A DNA stretch of 64,000 nucleotides from positions 15,556,743 to 15,620,742 of the forward strand of contig OY744537.1 in the NCBI GenBank assembly GCA_963556195.1, written 5' to 3'. Source of the stretch: Sepiola atlantica. Taxonomy: Eukaryota; Mollusca; Cephalopoda; Sepiida; Sepiolidae. The position numbers were made by a program, and so were the translations under genes. Of this stretch, positions 44,363 through 56,030 are shown in pieces (the stretch's first letter is position 1; every line of letters starts with the position of its first letter). The notes beneath the pieces are model-generated. The model made no database searches and was not told the DNA's origin. It saw nothing but the letters and a program-made list of their open reading frames with translations.

Positions 44363-44800
44363 AATATGCTAAGGCATTTCATGTTCGTCCGTACGTTATC
44401 ACTCTCCATATTTCTTTAAAAAGATGGAATTTCCCGATCGCCGAAGATGCAATGCAAACATGTAATTAAAAAAAAATTCAATCTAATGTCGTTGTGGTGT
44501 CGAACGTGACACCCAAGCTAAAAATGCACTTTAATCGCCTTCGGGCTAGAAATCAAAGTTTACTATTTGTTTTGTCCAAAGATGGTACGATATTATCGTG
44601 GCGTCTTTATTCGCGCCGGACGTCCATAAAATTAGAAATATATCATAAACTCCTACTAAAAATTCTGAAGATAGACTCCCATAACCAGATATAGTCTGAA
44701 ACGACATTAGCCAGAATACTTAGATAAGTGTGTGCCAATTTGAACAAAGGCGGTACAATAATATTGTGGATTCTGCGTTCGCACCGGACGTTCATGGAAT
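44359..44800. repeat. Dispersed repeat with diverged internal duplication
   Basis: GCTAAGGCATTTCATGTTCGT followed by GTACGTTATCAC recurs near 61120 as GCTAAGGCACTTCCTGTTCG. Segments with GGTACGATATTATCGTGG (44584) and GGTACAATAATATTGTGG (44751), each followed by a CGCCGGACGT or CACCGGACGT block, form an internal diverged repeat. Confidence 0.55.
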
Positions 44801-45190
44801 TCACGGCAGCAATGTTTCGTTTTGTTTTACGGCATATCAACCATCCTCAGGTTATTTAATGTCGAATCCAGTCATTTTGGTGAAAGTGTTTATGCTTCAA
44901 GTTCTTTATAAGTTTCAAATATTTATTCATAATGTTTGTTTGAGTGAAAGTGGGGAAGGGAGGGGGGAGGAAGGGACGAAAAGGGAATTTGGAGAGGAAG
45001 GGAAAGTGGGAGGGGAAGGGGAAGGGGGGTGAAGGGAGAGAAATTGTTTTTTGTTTTGGATTTTGCAGAACATGATTGGGTTTTGCAATGAGAAAAAAAA
45101 TAAAAATAAAACATCAATGTTTGGTGCATTTCGGGTTAGGAAGCCAACATCTTCAGACAGCTTAATCTGGTAGCACCAGACGGTAGCATG
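44801..45190 (+). repeat. Dispersed repeat with GGGGAAGGGAGG tract, reversed at 53946-54366
   Basis: It contains CGGCATATCAACC, TAATGTCGAATCCAGTCATT, GTTTATGCTTCAAGTT, a G/A-rich tract (44950-45040) and ACATCAATGTTTGGTGCATT ending at CTTAATCTGGTAGCACCAG. The reversed copy interrupts an RT fragment at 53946. Confidence 0.7.
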
Positions 45191-45339
45191 ATAGATACAA
45201 CTGTTGAAACTTCAACGGTCCGGCTTGTATATAAATATTAGACAATTCGTTAAATAAATCCGTGAGAATGGTACACGATTTAGCAACATGGCTCATGTCG
45301 CTCATTTATTGTTTAGCGTCAGTTTATAAACAAAGTGAT

Positions 45340-45702
45340 TACCATCTGGTGGCATCCGTTTTGATTGGCTAAGATCAAAGTGTAGTATCTGTTCCGATGG
45401 ATACTGCACGCCTGTCCTGTGCAGTTCTAGGAGGTCCACCCTCCCAGGCTTTGCCTCCCCTCTTTGGGGAGGAGTAAGTTTATTGCTTACTGTCTGAGGC
45501 GCCCCTACCGGGGAATGCCGACGGGGCTGCTCAGGCAATTTTTAAATGGCCAGAGTGCTCACCTCTCGAGCGCTGGCTTTTCAAACCCCACTTTCTCGAC
45601 CCGATCTTGGGTCACATCTTACTTGTGGGAGTAAGATAAAACTGGCCTTGTGCCTAACTCCTGGGGAGGAGTAAATAAAAAAAAAAATACCATCTGGTGG
45701 CA
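45340..45702 (+). mobile_element. U2-headed SINE with 15-bp TSD and A tail
   Basis: TACCATCTGGTGGCA occurs at 45340-45354 and 45688-45702. The element has the head GATTGGCTAAGATCAAAGTG, lacks the paired middle (ATACTGCAC joins GCCTGTCCTGTGCAG), and keeps body and tail, ending GGAGTAAAT and an A run. The missing middle shows that this segment is dispensable for insertion. Confidence 0.94.
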
Positions 45703-46437
45703 CCATGGGTTAATATGTAGCAACGTTACGTGTTATTTACAACGATGAACTGGTGACCAGCCCCCCCCCCCATCCCAAATCAACCTCTGTGATGGCGCGT
45801 ACAGCATAGATTGTATTAAGATGGCATTAAGATGATGAATTGCTTGACTAAAGCATTCTTTTATATTTACCGCCGCATGACTGCTTTGAGTTTCGCTTTT
45901 CTCCGCTGGGAAACTACGTAATTAAACAAAGGTTCTAATACATGAGCGACCAACGTAGAGATGGCCGTTGCGGCGTGACCATCATAATTATTAGTAGGAT
46001 TTTATTAACAAGAAACAAGAGTTAAAACGAGAGAGCTGAGCGAAAACATGTATCTAGGGTTATCTGTAATATTAATTATTTCCCCATTCATTGTGTTCCC
46101 ATTTTTCACATCCGGTGTTTGGCTAACATACACTTACATCCGTTTCGTGGGCTCATCAAAGCGAAGTCGAAGGACACATCCGGCCCCTTATGTTTTAGAT
46201 GCGAACTTCTGTTGACACTGAGTGACCTAAAATCGTTTGGGTCATCGATCGTACGATTAATCTCTTGACCAATCAAAATCATTTGTCAGTTCGCGAAAAT
46301 ATTATCGAGCTTTTGACAATCTAGTCAACCAATTTCTTTATCTTCACTGAAAGAAGAACAGACAAAATACTTCTATATCTTTCGGAGTTGAGACCGTCAG
46401 GGAAACCTGAGTATTAAATTACTGTCACCTCTGCATT
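45703..46437. other. Unassigned stretch
   Basis: Short C run at about 45762. No gene seen. Confidence 0.4.
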
Positions 46438-46622
46438 TCATAGTTACATCCTGCTATCATAGTCACATCATAGTTACATCCTGCTATCATAGTCACATCA
46501 TAGTCACAGCCTGCTATCATAGACACATCATAGTTCCATCCTGCTATCATAGTCACATCATAATCACATCATAGTCACATCATGGTCACATCATAGTCAC
46601 ATCATAGTCACATTCTGCTATC
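46438..46622. repeat. Short-period tandem repeat (CATAGTCACAT)
   Basis: Units of 11 bp (CATAGTCACAT) and longer units with CCTGCTAT inserts, about 14 in all. Confidence 0.93.
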
Positions 46623-46970
46623 AATGTTATTTTGAGAATGATCTTCATCAATGCACCGTGAAAAATGAATACGGAAAGACCAGATTCTCCGGTTTTCTTC
46701 GAAAACTTTATGACTACAATAATCTTTGAAATAACCAATATTCCTATATCTCCTTGAAAAAAAGTCTTACCAAATTGGGGATGATGTTAGGTAGTCTGCC
46801 CAAAGAGTGAATGAGGTATTTTGGTGATTGGAACTAGTTTAGAGAATAGATCAAGAGAATGACACATGGACCAATCCCACCCAAACCAACTTTGGCCTTG
46901 TTCCATATATTTTATATTTTGTTATTTTTTACTTAAAAGAAATGTATACAATTTTAAGATAAATAAACTT
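46623..46970. other. Unassigned stretch
   Basis: Nothing recognised. Confidence 0.4.
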
Positions 46971-47303
46971 TCCTCTTTTTCTAAGATCAGAGTGTAGTCT
47001 CTGTTCTGATGGATGTTACACTCTGTAGACCGATACCGTCTTGGCCTTCAGGCCATGATTCCTCCGGTCTGAGGTATTGTCCTGTGCAGTTCCAGGAGGT
47101 GCACCCTCCCAGGCTTTGCCTTCTCAACCTTTGAGAAAGGGTAGATTATTGCTGATTGCCTGAGGCTCCCCTACTGGAGAATATCGACTGGGCTGCCCAG
47201 ACATTTTTGTAGGCCAGAGTGCTTTTCTTCTAGGGCGCTGGTTTTTCATTCCTATTTTCTGACCTTGTGTGACATCTTGTCGTTGTTGGGAGGGAGATAA
47301 ATA
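46971..47303 (+). repeat. Diverged U2-headed SINE
   Basis: Older copy: TTTTTCTAAGATCAGAGTGT then AGTCTCTGTTCTGATGGAT, GTCCTGTGCAGTTCCAGGAG, CCTCCCAGGCTTTGCCTTCT, CTACTGGAGAATATCGACTG, GGGCGCTGGTTTTTCATTCC and TTGTGTGACATCTTG. It keeps the U2-like head and both stem arms in altered form. Confidence 0.85.
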
Positions 47304-49078
47304 CAAAAAAGAAAAAAACAATATTCCTATGCTTTGTTCTTTGGAGAACCATTTGGAGAATTCCAGTTTGGGGGAAGATTTTCGGAAGAACCAATATTTT
47401 AAAGAAAACAGTTTTAAGTAATATTTAAATGTGTAGGAGAGCGAGAGAAATGTTATATGATAAACAAACAGAATAAAGAGCACAAAAGCGTAAGTTCACA
47501 AAAAGATATTTTATATATGTTTAAAATGGAAGTCTACAAAGATAGGAAAAAATAATAATTGTTCATATTTGAGTTTCATTGCAGAATAAAGGGGGATTCA
47601 TTAGTTGAGATATCGAGGAAGCGAGAGTCGATAATTTAAGGGCTGTGAATTATCTACAGGTTTTAAAATAATCGTAATCAAAACTTCTTCAATTACGTAA
47701 ATTACATTTAATTGAAAGTTATTAAATAGAGTCAATAATCATTTGTTTTCATATTAGAAAGTTCAGTGAGAAATGTTAGAAGTATTAAAGTGGTTAAGCT
47801 AATGCATTTGTTTTTAATTAGCAAACAACATTAAAAGGGGATTCAAGCAGTGTGTGTGTCGCCTTTAGTGTGCGTATGCGTAAGACAATGAAAGAGTTAA
47901 TGCATTGTGTATGTGCGTGCGTTGATGTCAGTGTGGCTATGTGTGCGTGTGTTAAGAAAAGCCATTCTCAGCCTTCCCAGGGTCCGACAAGAGGGGCGAT
48001 GGGGCTGGAGAAACGTCGATGTTAGCTCTGTCGTGGATTTGGGATAAACATTTTGTTGAAGGAAAAATCTGGGTTTATATGTATTCCGGGCGGATGAAAA
48101 CGGCAAATTTAATAAATCCAGAGAAATGCATCTGATTGGCTTAAAATCTTTTTATTTATTTTTTTTTTATTATTATTAATTCAAGCGAACGCTCGCGTTG
48201 AGACGATTGCGTAGAGACGAGTTTAAGCATTTTCATTTTGGCATTGTCCATACAGTTCAATTGATGATTTTTTTAATTAAAAAAAAATGACACAAAGTAT
48301 AAATTCTTCACACTTGTAAAAAAACTGTATACGACTTATTACTTAACTCTAAAGATTTATGCGTAAGAACATCGAATTCCACGTCAATCACCCTTTTCTC
48401 GTATGTGAGCAGATCAGTACCCTTTTCCCGAATGCGATTATAACTGTGTAAATGTTTTTCTTTTTTACTCAATATCTTTAGATATTCATCCATTTCCGTT
48501 TAGATTCTCTATTTTTAGTTGTATACATGTATATTTTGCATGTAAGTACATATAGTATTTTCGAAATCTACCTTGTGTTGGCTATTGTGGTCCTTTCGCT
48601 GTGCTTATTAGTTGTTCTCACGGCCCGGAAAGCATCTTTTTATTATTTTTTATGAATCTGGTGATTCGTAATTTTGTATTTTGCGGGGGCATGCCACTTC
48701 GTGAGACTTCCTGTTACTAACACACGCACGCACACAAACACACACGTACACACACGCGTACAAATGCCTACTAGACACTATCCTTGAGTGTCTAAGCTAT
48801 CTGTGTACAGGGTTTTTCTTCAGGGCAACCTAGTATGAGGATACTTGTCCTTAAATGTGCTTCTCCCTACAAGTAAACCATGACCAACTATTCAAAATGA
48901 CATAGTATTCGAATTAAGACCCCATCGGTATGACTACACACTGACATACGAGCAATGGCGCACCTTCCCCAAGTGATGTTGTCCCTAGTAACAGCACTAA
49001 GCTGGATACTCCACCAGACTAGATAAATTCTTGTCCTGGACTCCGGTAAGATCAAGAGACGACAAGAAAGATGTACTC
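47304..49078. other. Unassigned AT-rich stretch
   Basis: No exon recognised. A minus-strand frame at 48308-48493 (61 codons from ATG, Lys/Glu-rich, beginning MDEYLKILSKKEKHL) looks more protein-like than the average chance ORF but has no recognisable domain and no supporting neighbours. Confidence 0.35.
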
Positions 49079-49444
49079 CTTTTGGCTAAGATCAAAGTGT
49101 AGTATCTGTTCCGATGGATACTGCACCCCATAGACTTGTATTGTCTTGTCCTTCGGGGCTTGATTTACGCCGGTCTATGGGATTGTCCTGTGCAGTTCTA
49201 GGAGGTCCACCCTCCCAGGCTTTGCCTCCCCTCTTTGGGGAGGAGTAAGTTAATTGCTTACTGCTTGAGGCGCCCCTACCGGGGAATGCCGACGGGGCTG
49301 CCCAGGCAATTTTTGATGGTCAGAGTGCTCACCTCTCGAGCGCTGGCTTTTCAACCCCCACTTTCCGACCCAACCTTGGGTCACATCTTACTTGTGGGAG
49401 TAGGATAAAACTGGCCTTGTGCCTAACTCCTGGAGAGGAGTAAA
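49079..49444 (+). repeat. U2-headed SINE, near-consensus full length
   Basis: It carries the complete plan: CTTTTGGCTAAGATCAAAG head, CCCCATAGACTTGTATTG, GCCGGTCTATGGGATTG (stem partner), CTGTGCAGTTCTAGGAGG, body, and the tail ending CTCCTGGAGAGGAGTAAAT. No clear TSD found. Confidence 0.92.
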
Positions 49445-49519
49445 TCAATACTATTGCATAGTGAATTAGTCAATTGAGGAGAGGAAAATTAATGTTCTCC
49501 ACTTCTTTATTAACTCAAC

Positions 49520-49625
49520 ATTTGAGATGAAAATAGTCTCACCATCCAAATATACTTTCTCCATATCGTAGTTCTCATCCGTTTTCATTGTCTTACACTT
49601 CTCGTACAACCACGTTAATGGAACA
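49520..49625 (-). pseudogene. RT-derived fragment, duplicate of 52465-52550
   Basis: AGTCTCACCATCCAAATATA then CTTTCTCCATATCGTAGTTC recurs at about 52469. In the second location it continues into a recognisable RT C-terminal region, so this is a short piece of the same element. Confidence 0.65.
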
Positions 49626-50439
49626 CTTGAATATTTATGTATCTCATATAGAGATCAAGTGTTAACCCTCAGAAGTGTCCCCTTGATTTCTGAGAATTTA
49701 CATTGAAGTAAAATAAAAAGAAAAAGCACATATATAATGAATGATAGATTTAATACCACAATCTTCACATAAAGTAACATATACATTAAGTCCAAATCAG
49801 TAAATATTAATATACATATACACCCCAACGATATTACATTTTATTAGCTTGGCTGGATATGACTTTTTACTAAGCTTTTTTTTATCTGTGATGCATGGCA
49901 ACAATAGAGGGGGGGGGGCAGTCGTAGTTGATCCAACTTTCCCCACCAGCGATATGATCCTCAAAATGATATTAAATCTTGCACCACGGGATATGCAATT
50001 ACCAACATAAGTATTATACAATAACTGTAAGATACTGACACTTACATAGTGTACAAATTTCGATATTAGATCTACCATTCATTATTATTATTCTCATGAG
50101 GTGCGGTACTTGACTACATCAGATAAGAGATCACTTGTCTCATGACAGGGTATTACTTGCACCGAATCTATTGTTTACTATGTGTTTATTTCTGATTCGT
50201 TTGTCTGTCTTTTAAAACATACATGTAATAACTGCTGCTTGGATCTTCTTCTGACTCAATAATAATGATGCATGGCATTGTTTAATGCTCACGTATAAAA
50301 ACTTTATTTATATTCTAAGGATTTATAGTCAGAATAAAGATTATTTTATTCAGCGTAAAAAGTCTGTGGTTTCTTCTTAATTTTACAGTTTATTTTGTGA
50401 TGAAAACAAAGCTGTTGTAAACTAACTATTGAAAATCTT
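49626..50439. other. Unassigned AT-rich stretch
   Basis: Nothing recognised; G run at about 49911. Confidence 0.4.
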
Positions 50440-50771
50440 GGCCATTTGGCTAAGATCAAAGTGTAGTATCTGTTCCGATGGATACTGCACCCCATAGACT
50501 GGTATTGTCTTGGCCTTCCGGGCTTGATTTACGCCGGTCTATGGGTCTGTCCTGTGCAGTTCTAGGAGGTTCACCCTCCCAGGCTTCGCCTCCCCTCTTT
50601 GGAGAGGAGTAAGTTTATTGCTTACTGCCTGAGGCGCCCCTACCGAGCAATGCCGACGGGGATGCCCAGGCAATTTTTAAACCCCACTTTCCCGACCCGA
50701 GCTTGGGTCACATCTTACTTGTGGGAGTAAGATAAAACTGGCCTTGTGCCTAACTCCTGGGGAGGAGTAAA
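50440..50771 (+). repeat. U2-headed SINE, subtype with body deletion
   Basis: Head GGCCATTTGGCTAAGATC, intact stem arms CCCATAGACTGG and GCCGGTCTATGGG, but CAATTTTTAAACCCCACTTT joins directly, missing about 40 bp (GGCCAGAGTGCTCACC to CTTTTCAA). The copy at 59684 shares the exact junction. Confidence 0.92.
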
Positions 50772-50819
50772 TCAATACTATAGACTACTAAAACTTTCCT
50801 GTGTGTCCCCGCGCATAAT

Positions 50820-50890
50820 GGGTGACATCATCGTTCTGTGATCTCATAAAATGATGACGCCATCATTTTATGACGTCATCTGTTAAAACA
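50820..50890. repeat. Short hairpin cluster with CRE-like sites
   Basis: ATAAAATGATGACGCCATCATTTTAT forms a hairpin (written here in parts: ATAAAATGATG and CATCATTTTAT), followed by ATGACGTCAT, which contains a CRE-like TGACGTCA. Regulatory meaning is unknown. Confidence 0.4.
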
Positions 50891-52009
50891 ACGTTAACCA
50901 GGCAAAGTGGGTGACGTAATCCATCAAATCTTTCATGTAGATAATCCGCGACCAATCATCGAAGTATGAGCAGTCCAAGGTAAACACTGGTTTGTATATC
51001 CCTCATCCCTGAAGCACAAGTGTGTTAGAGAATACACTGTAACATGGCGAAAGTAACAATTTTTGGTCGCTTCATTATTTGTTTCTACAAAATCAACCAA
51101 CATTTGTGATGAAGGTTTGTATATATGAAATGTGTATTGGTGACCTTATAGGCAGCTCTAAGACTGACTTACAACCTAGGCAACGAAAATATCCCTTAAA
51201 TAGGGGAAAATTACAATTTTTGGCAAATATCGAAGAATTACTTCATTTTCTTTTTGTCCACCAAAAAAGTGTAATTAATGTATATTTAACTGGTTAAATT
51301 ATTGCTAACTACCAACCCTCAAACATTTGAGTTGAAAATATCTCCAAAATGAAACAATAATTAAAATTGTACATTAACGTCTTAAATTTTATTTATTCAG
51401 TTTTGCCTAAAATCCATAAATAGTATTGATTAATTCTTATTTGCATATTTCAAGTCGTCCCGATAACAGAAGAACTGCGGAGAGTCTGTTTAGAAATGGC
51501 TAAAATTGAACATCTAAAACTTCTTTCATTCGTGTTTTTCTACAAATCTGAGAAAAATATGTCATTAATGATTTTTGAATGACTCAAATACTAGTTATAC
51601 AGGGTCTGCCATCAGTAACTATATATTTTCTTTTGTTTGTCACTTTGTCGATACGTAAGCATTCCTTCTATTTCATGTGTCATTCGAAAGGGGAAATCGT
51701 ACGGTTTTATAACATCGTTTAATTTAAGGAACAATCCGAGCTGCCATTGCTCACGTGCTGTTGGAGCTGTGCACCAAAGTGTGTCGCTCGGTTTCTGAAA
51801 GATTAGCAAAGTGAATTGAACCTAATGGAAATAATACGGAGCTTTAATAAATTAATTAATTTATTCAAATAAATATCATGGTTTATGTTGGCAAAAATAT
51901 AAGTCTACCTTTTGTTAGTTTATACATTGCAGTTGCATATTTCTAACGTGTTATATTTTATTATGTTGAAATAAAATTAGATACTTACTTATGTCGGACC
52001 GTGTTGCTC
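50891..52009. other. Unassigned stretch
   Basis: Part of 51060-51280 resembles 52555-52740 (ATCCCTTAAATAGGGG against ATCCCTAAAATAGGAA, then TTTTGGCAAATATC against TTTTGCCAAATATC), so both are members of a diverged repeat. Confidence 0.45.
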
Positions 52010-52550
52010 AAAAATGATGGTTCCTTCCCCCAGGCACATTGGAAGTGTGGTTGAAAATCTCAAATCTACATCTACGAATCCAATCACTCTCATCCATTCT
52101 TTCAGTATGCCCAAACCAACAAAGTCTCCTGTTCTGCACACATTTCCTGATAGTGTGCAGATTTAATCTTCCTCGGATCTAAGCTTGTCTTAAAGACATT
52201 CATCGTACCATTCTCATATAATTTCTCTCTGTACAAAGCATATCTTCAGCCCTCATTGCTCAGTTTAAATTTCCATACATCATCACGCTGTGCATACATA
52301 CCTTACAGACCCTTTTCCTGGTCGACAGCGGTAACTCTTTGCTGGTTAGTAATGACAGAAGTTCCCTGAGCTTACTCCATTCACTCCCAAGTCTTGCTAT
52401 TGCACCAACACCAGCTCCTCATTGTGCTCCAATGGTATCACCAAGGTAACAAGACTTCTAAACAACCTCAATAGTCTCACCATCCAAATATACTTTCTCC
52501 ATATCGTAGTTCTCATCCGTTTCCATTGTCTTACACTTCTCGTACAGGCA
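52010..52550 (-). pseudogene. Non-LTR RT C-terminal region
   Basis: The minus strand reads ARLGSEWSKLRELLSLLTSK, ELPLSTRKRVCKVCMHSVMM, YGNLN where YGSETW is usual, ERNYMRMVR, then RGRLNLHTIRKCVQNRRLCW and FGHTERMDESDWIRRCR. These are the ordered blocks of the C-terminal half of an endonuclease-RT non-LTR element, of a type different from the one at 38041. Stops interrupt it. Confidence 0.82.
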
Positions 52551-53604
52551 CTATTAAAACTCCCTTCAAAATGTGTGATTAATGAATCAGGTACTGAATA
52601 TCTCATGAGAACCTGTTTGCACACAGGAAGGCTGAAAATGATCCCTAAAATAGGAAACAATTGCGCTTCATCAACTTTTGCCAAATATCCATCAAAACGT
52701 GTTATTAATACTTATTTGCACCATATTATGCAAACTTATTTTTTTCTGTATGCTTTCAACGATTCGAGGGTTTTTTTTCGGTGTTAGCGACCCGTACTCC
52801 CTTCAAGTTTTGTATTAAATAATACCTTTAGTTCACAAAAGAAATAGCTTTGTTCGTGAAGCGTGTATAATTATGGCGTGTTTTTTTTCATATAGCAATG
52901 TTAGTTAGGGTTCAAATTTTCAAACCGGTTTACGTTTAGTTTTCGTTGGATTTTCACGTATATATTTTGGGGCATATATTCATGATGTGTTAATTTCATA
53001 CAATATTTGTGTATGCTTGCACAATGTTTCCAAGTGCATGGCAATAATGTCGAATAGAAGTCAAAGGTACCTACAGTCCGGGGTTCGAATCTAGCAACCG
53101 GTTGTACAGTTATACTTAGCCACACTGATGATTCTTGATTAAGACGAAATATATGTATGCGAATATTAGAACAAGTATTTATAATAATAAAAAAATATAT
53201 AATTATAAATAATTATATATATATATTTATGTGTGTATACGTATAAGAAACAGTGTTTGCTTCATTGTTGTTCAAAGGGGTGATCATCTCATCAGTAATA
53301 GAAGTTATCCTAAATAGGCTTTACACCCATCGGACCATAACCCCCGGATTTGTATCTGTGTAGTTATTTAAAAAATAATGTATATGAAAAAACAAACCCC
53401 CGGACTATTCCTGAACTGAAAGCGTCATCAAAGACAAAATCACGACAGTGCCAAAAGAGGAGTATGTCAGAATTATTTATAATTTAGAACGCCGTATCCA
53501 GGTGTGCTTAGCATTGAAGGGCGATAGAACAAAGACTGTTGGCCATTGATGACTGAACCTTGGTGAACAATTCAGGCATACACTGAAGTGTATTTGCACC
53601 AAAT
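52551..53604. other. Mostly unassigned; possible tRNA-like piece near 53040-53100
   Basis: Around 53075 the plus strand reads CAGTCCGGGGTTCGAATCTAGC, with GGTTCGAATCT fitting box B; TGGCAATAATG at 53038 could be box A. No tRNA fold is evident. Nothing else recognised. Confidence 0.35.
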
Positions 53605-54455
53605 ATGGTTGGATTACAGGGGAGGTGTAGCATGTACATGTATATGATTAGTGAAAGTAGATATCGTAACTGTAACTTGCGGGTTCTTGATAAGGTTCAG
53701 AAGCGTATCTGCAATATTGCTGGTTCGACCCTTTCTTCTTTTCTGTGCCCTCTTTCTCATAGACGCGATATTGCTAGTCTCAGTTTCTTCTCTAAGTGCT
53801 ATTATGACATGCGTTCTTCAGAATTGTCCTGATTAATTCCCTCTTTCGTTTTTCCAGCTCTTCTAACTCGTTGTTCGTCTAGTGATCTTCATCAATTCGC
53901 TGCTCAGTTGTAATGCATCTTCTTATTCCAGTAGCTTCCTTCTAAGACTGGTGCTACCAGATCAGGCTGTTTGAAGATATCGGCTTCCTGACCCAAAATG
54001 CATCAAACATTAATGTTTTATTGTTTTTGTCGCTTTGCATTATTCAATCACCTTCTGCATAACCCAAAACAAAAATCAATAATTTCCCTCCCCCATCCTT
54101 CATTCCCCCATCCTTCATTCCCCCTCTTCCTCCCTTCCCCCTTTCACTCAACCAAACACCATGAACAAATACTTGAACATATCAAAAACTTGAAGCATAA
54201 AAACATTTACCAAAATGCCTGGATTCGGCATTAAATAACCCGAAAAAGGGTTGATATGCCGTAAAACAAACAAACCTTTTCACCATACTACAACTGATGT
54301 TTTTGCATTAAATGACCCATAAAAGGTGTATATTCTGTAAAAGAAACCAAACCAAATCAAACCGATCTTTCTAAGAACTGTAAGCTTGTGGAACTCTCTT
54401 CCTGCTGACTGTTTTCCTCCTAAAGCCAATATGCATCTCCTGTCTTCGCGTTAAC
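53605..54455 (+). pseudogene. Non-LTR RT C-terminal region split by a dispersed repeat
   Basis: The first part (53680-53945) reads LDKVQKRICNIAGSTLSSFL, PLSHRRDIASLSFFSKCYY and further tail sequence. 53946-54366 is an inserted repeat. The RT end resumes after it with a RTVSLWNSLPADCFPP-like block and a NMHLLSSR-like end. The two RT parts closely resemble the fragment at 26838-27375. Confidence 0.82.
53946..54366 (-). repeat. Inserted dispersed repeat, reverse of 44801-45190
   Basis: It begins CTACCAGATCAGGCTGTTTG, contains a CCCCCATCCTTCATTCCCCC tract and ends after two diverged ATGACCC/TAACCC-AAAAGG-GATATGCCGTAAA segments. It falls in the middle of the RT tail. Confidence 0.75.
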
Positions 54456-55932
54456 CATCTTTCGTTATTTTTAACTCTTTACATCAAGTGGCTTCATGCT
54501 TTGTGTGAAGCGACTTCCATAAAAAAAAACCTTCCGTTCCAATGTAATCGATTGACATTTTGATTTTATTCAAAAAGAAAAAAATTGCTTCGCTGTAAAT
54601 ACTGAAACCGTTTCGGGAAGCATTGTAATATATTCTGAAATGAATGAAAAGATCGTGTACACGTTCTTGTTTTGAATTTTTTACACGATTATCATTTAAA
54701 GAACATTTTTCTGAGGTACCTGGTAACTGGTACCTAGTGCAGTATTCACCGTGGGCCTGTTGAACCGGTTTCCTCTAAAGTAGGAAGTTTCTAGGGAATA
54801 TTAAATTCATAAGCGGTCCCCAGTTGCATGTATATCCCGGTCAGGGGATATGTGGGCGTTAGTTTTTACAGTGTTTTTTTATTTGCAGGGAAGTGTCACC
54901 GTTCTCCCACATACAGTGTCTGATATTCCTAAATGGTCACTCAGCTGGTACTGACCAGGCTCAACTGAGGTGAATCAGAGTGTCAACGTTATAATGATGT
55001 ATATAATTTTCTGAGCTGCAAACTACTAACTGAAGAGCATTCAGTGCTCAACATATCCGCATCTTTATAAGAATTGTGTCGTTTATTAAAAAGTTGTTAC
55101 TTTTTTGTAGAACGATAGTGTTTCAAAGTTATAACAAGACTCTACTCATTTATATACTGGTATGCATAGCAGATGTTTGGTATTTTTACAAGCTTAGATC
55201 AACACTGAGTTATGAGACAAAGTATTAAGCTAATTAAACCTGCACAACAAAACGTAGAATGATATTGATCCACTCTTTGTTCTCTAATCAATAAATATCA
55301 ATTTACTACAAGTCTGACTGAAGTAAATGATTTATCAACGTAATCAGAACTCTTGAATCTCTGCAGAGTTAGCGCTAGCTACATCTAAAATAGGTAGGCA
55401 TGAGGAGAACTGCTATAGGGAATGGCTTCAGCAGTGCTCTGGAGGCCACCGTAATTTAATTACTTGTTTCCTTACTTAAGCTATCACTAGGAAACTTATA
55501 TAGCGCCGCGATTAACAGTAACAACATATACACATGTTACTGTCCATGTGCATGAGTCTGACCATATGTAATTTGATTCCACCTATTTGAAAATGGCCAT
55601 GATGTTGAATTTCAAGATTTCTATCTAATATATAAATAAAGCCAGTAAAAATATGGGGTTGTAGACCAATTACACGCACGTTAATCCACCTTTAATGTAA
55701 ATTTCTGTTCCATTATTACAACTGTCCCTACTACTGAGATAATGCTTATCACAGAAAAAAATCTATTTTGAATAAATTATGAGAGTAAAAATATTTAATC
55801 CCTCTTGCAGGTAGGATTCATTTTTTCGTATTGATACAAAGAGGCAGTAGGAGGTAATATTAATGAGCGGAAAAAGTACTCTCCCGCTACTCTTTCAGCA
55901 TACGTTCACACGCGGTCCATTATTAAATTCTC

Positions 55933-55934
<2 letters not shown>
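54456..55934. other. Unassigned stretch, the longest without a recognised repeat
   Basis: About 1.5 kb with no microsatellite, RT fragment or SINE that I recognise, and no convincing exon. Confidence 0.4.
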
Positions 55935-56025
<91 letters not shown>

Positions 56026-56030
56026 CGAGA
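55935..56030. repeat. (GA)n, (TA)n, (GA)n
   Basis: Compound microsatellite. The open frame across it is an artefact. Confidence 0.95.

Noticed and set aside
48308..48493. 61-codon Lys/Glu-rich minus-strand frame as a gene
   Set aside because: More protein-like than most but no domain, no exon signals and no second copy to test constraint.
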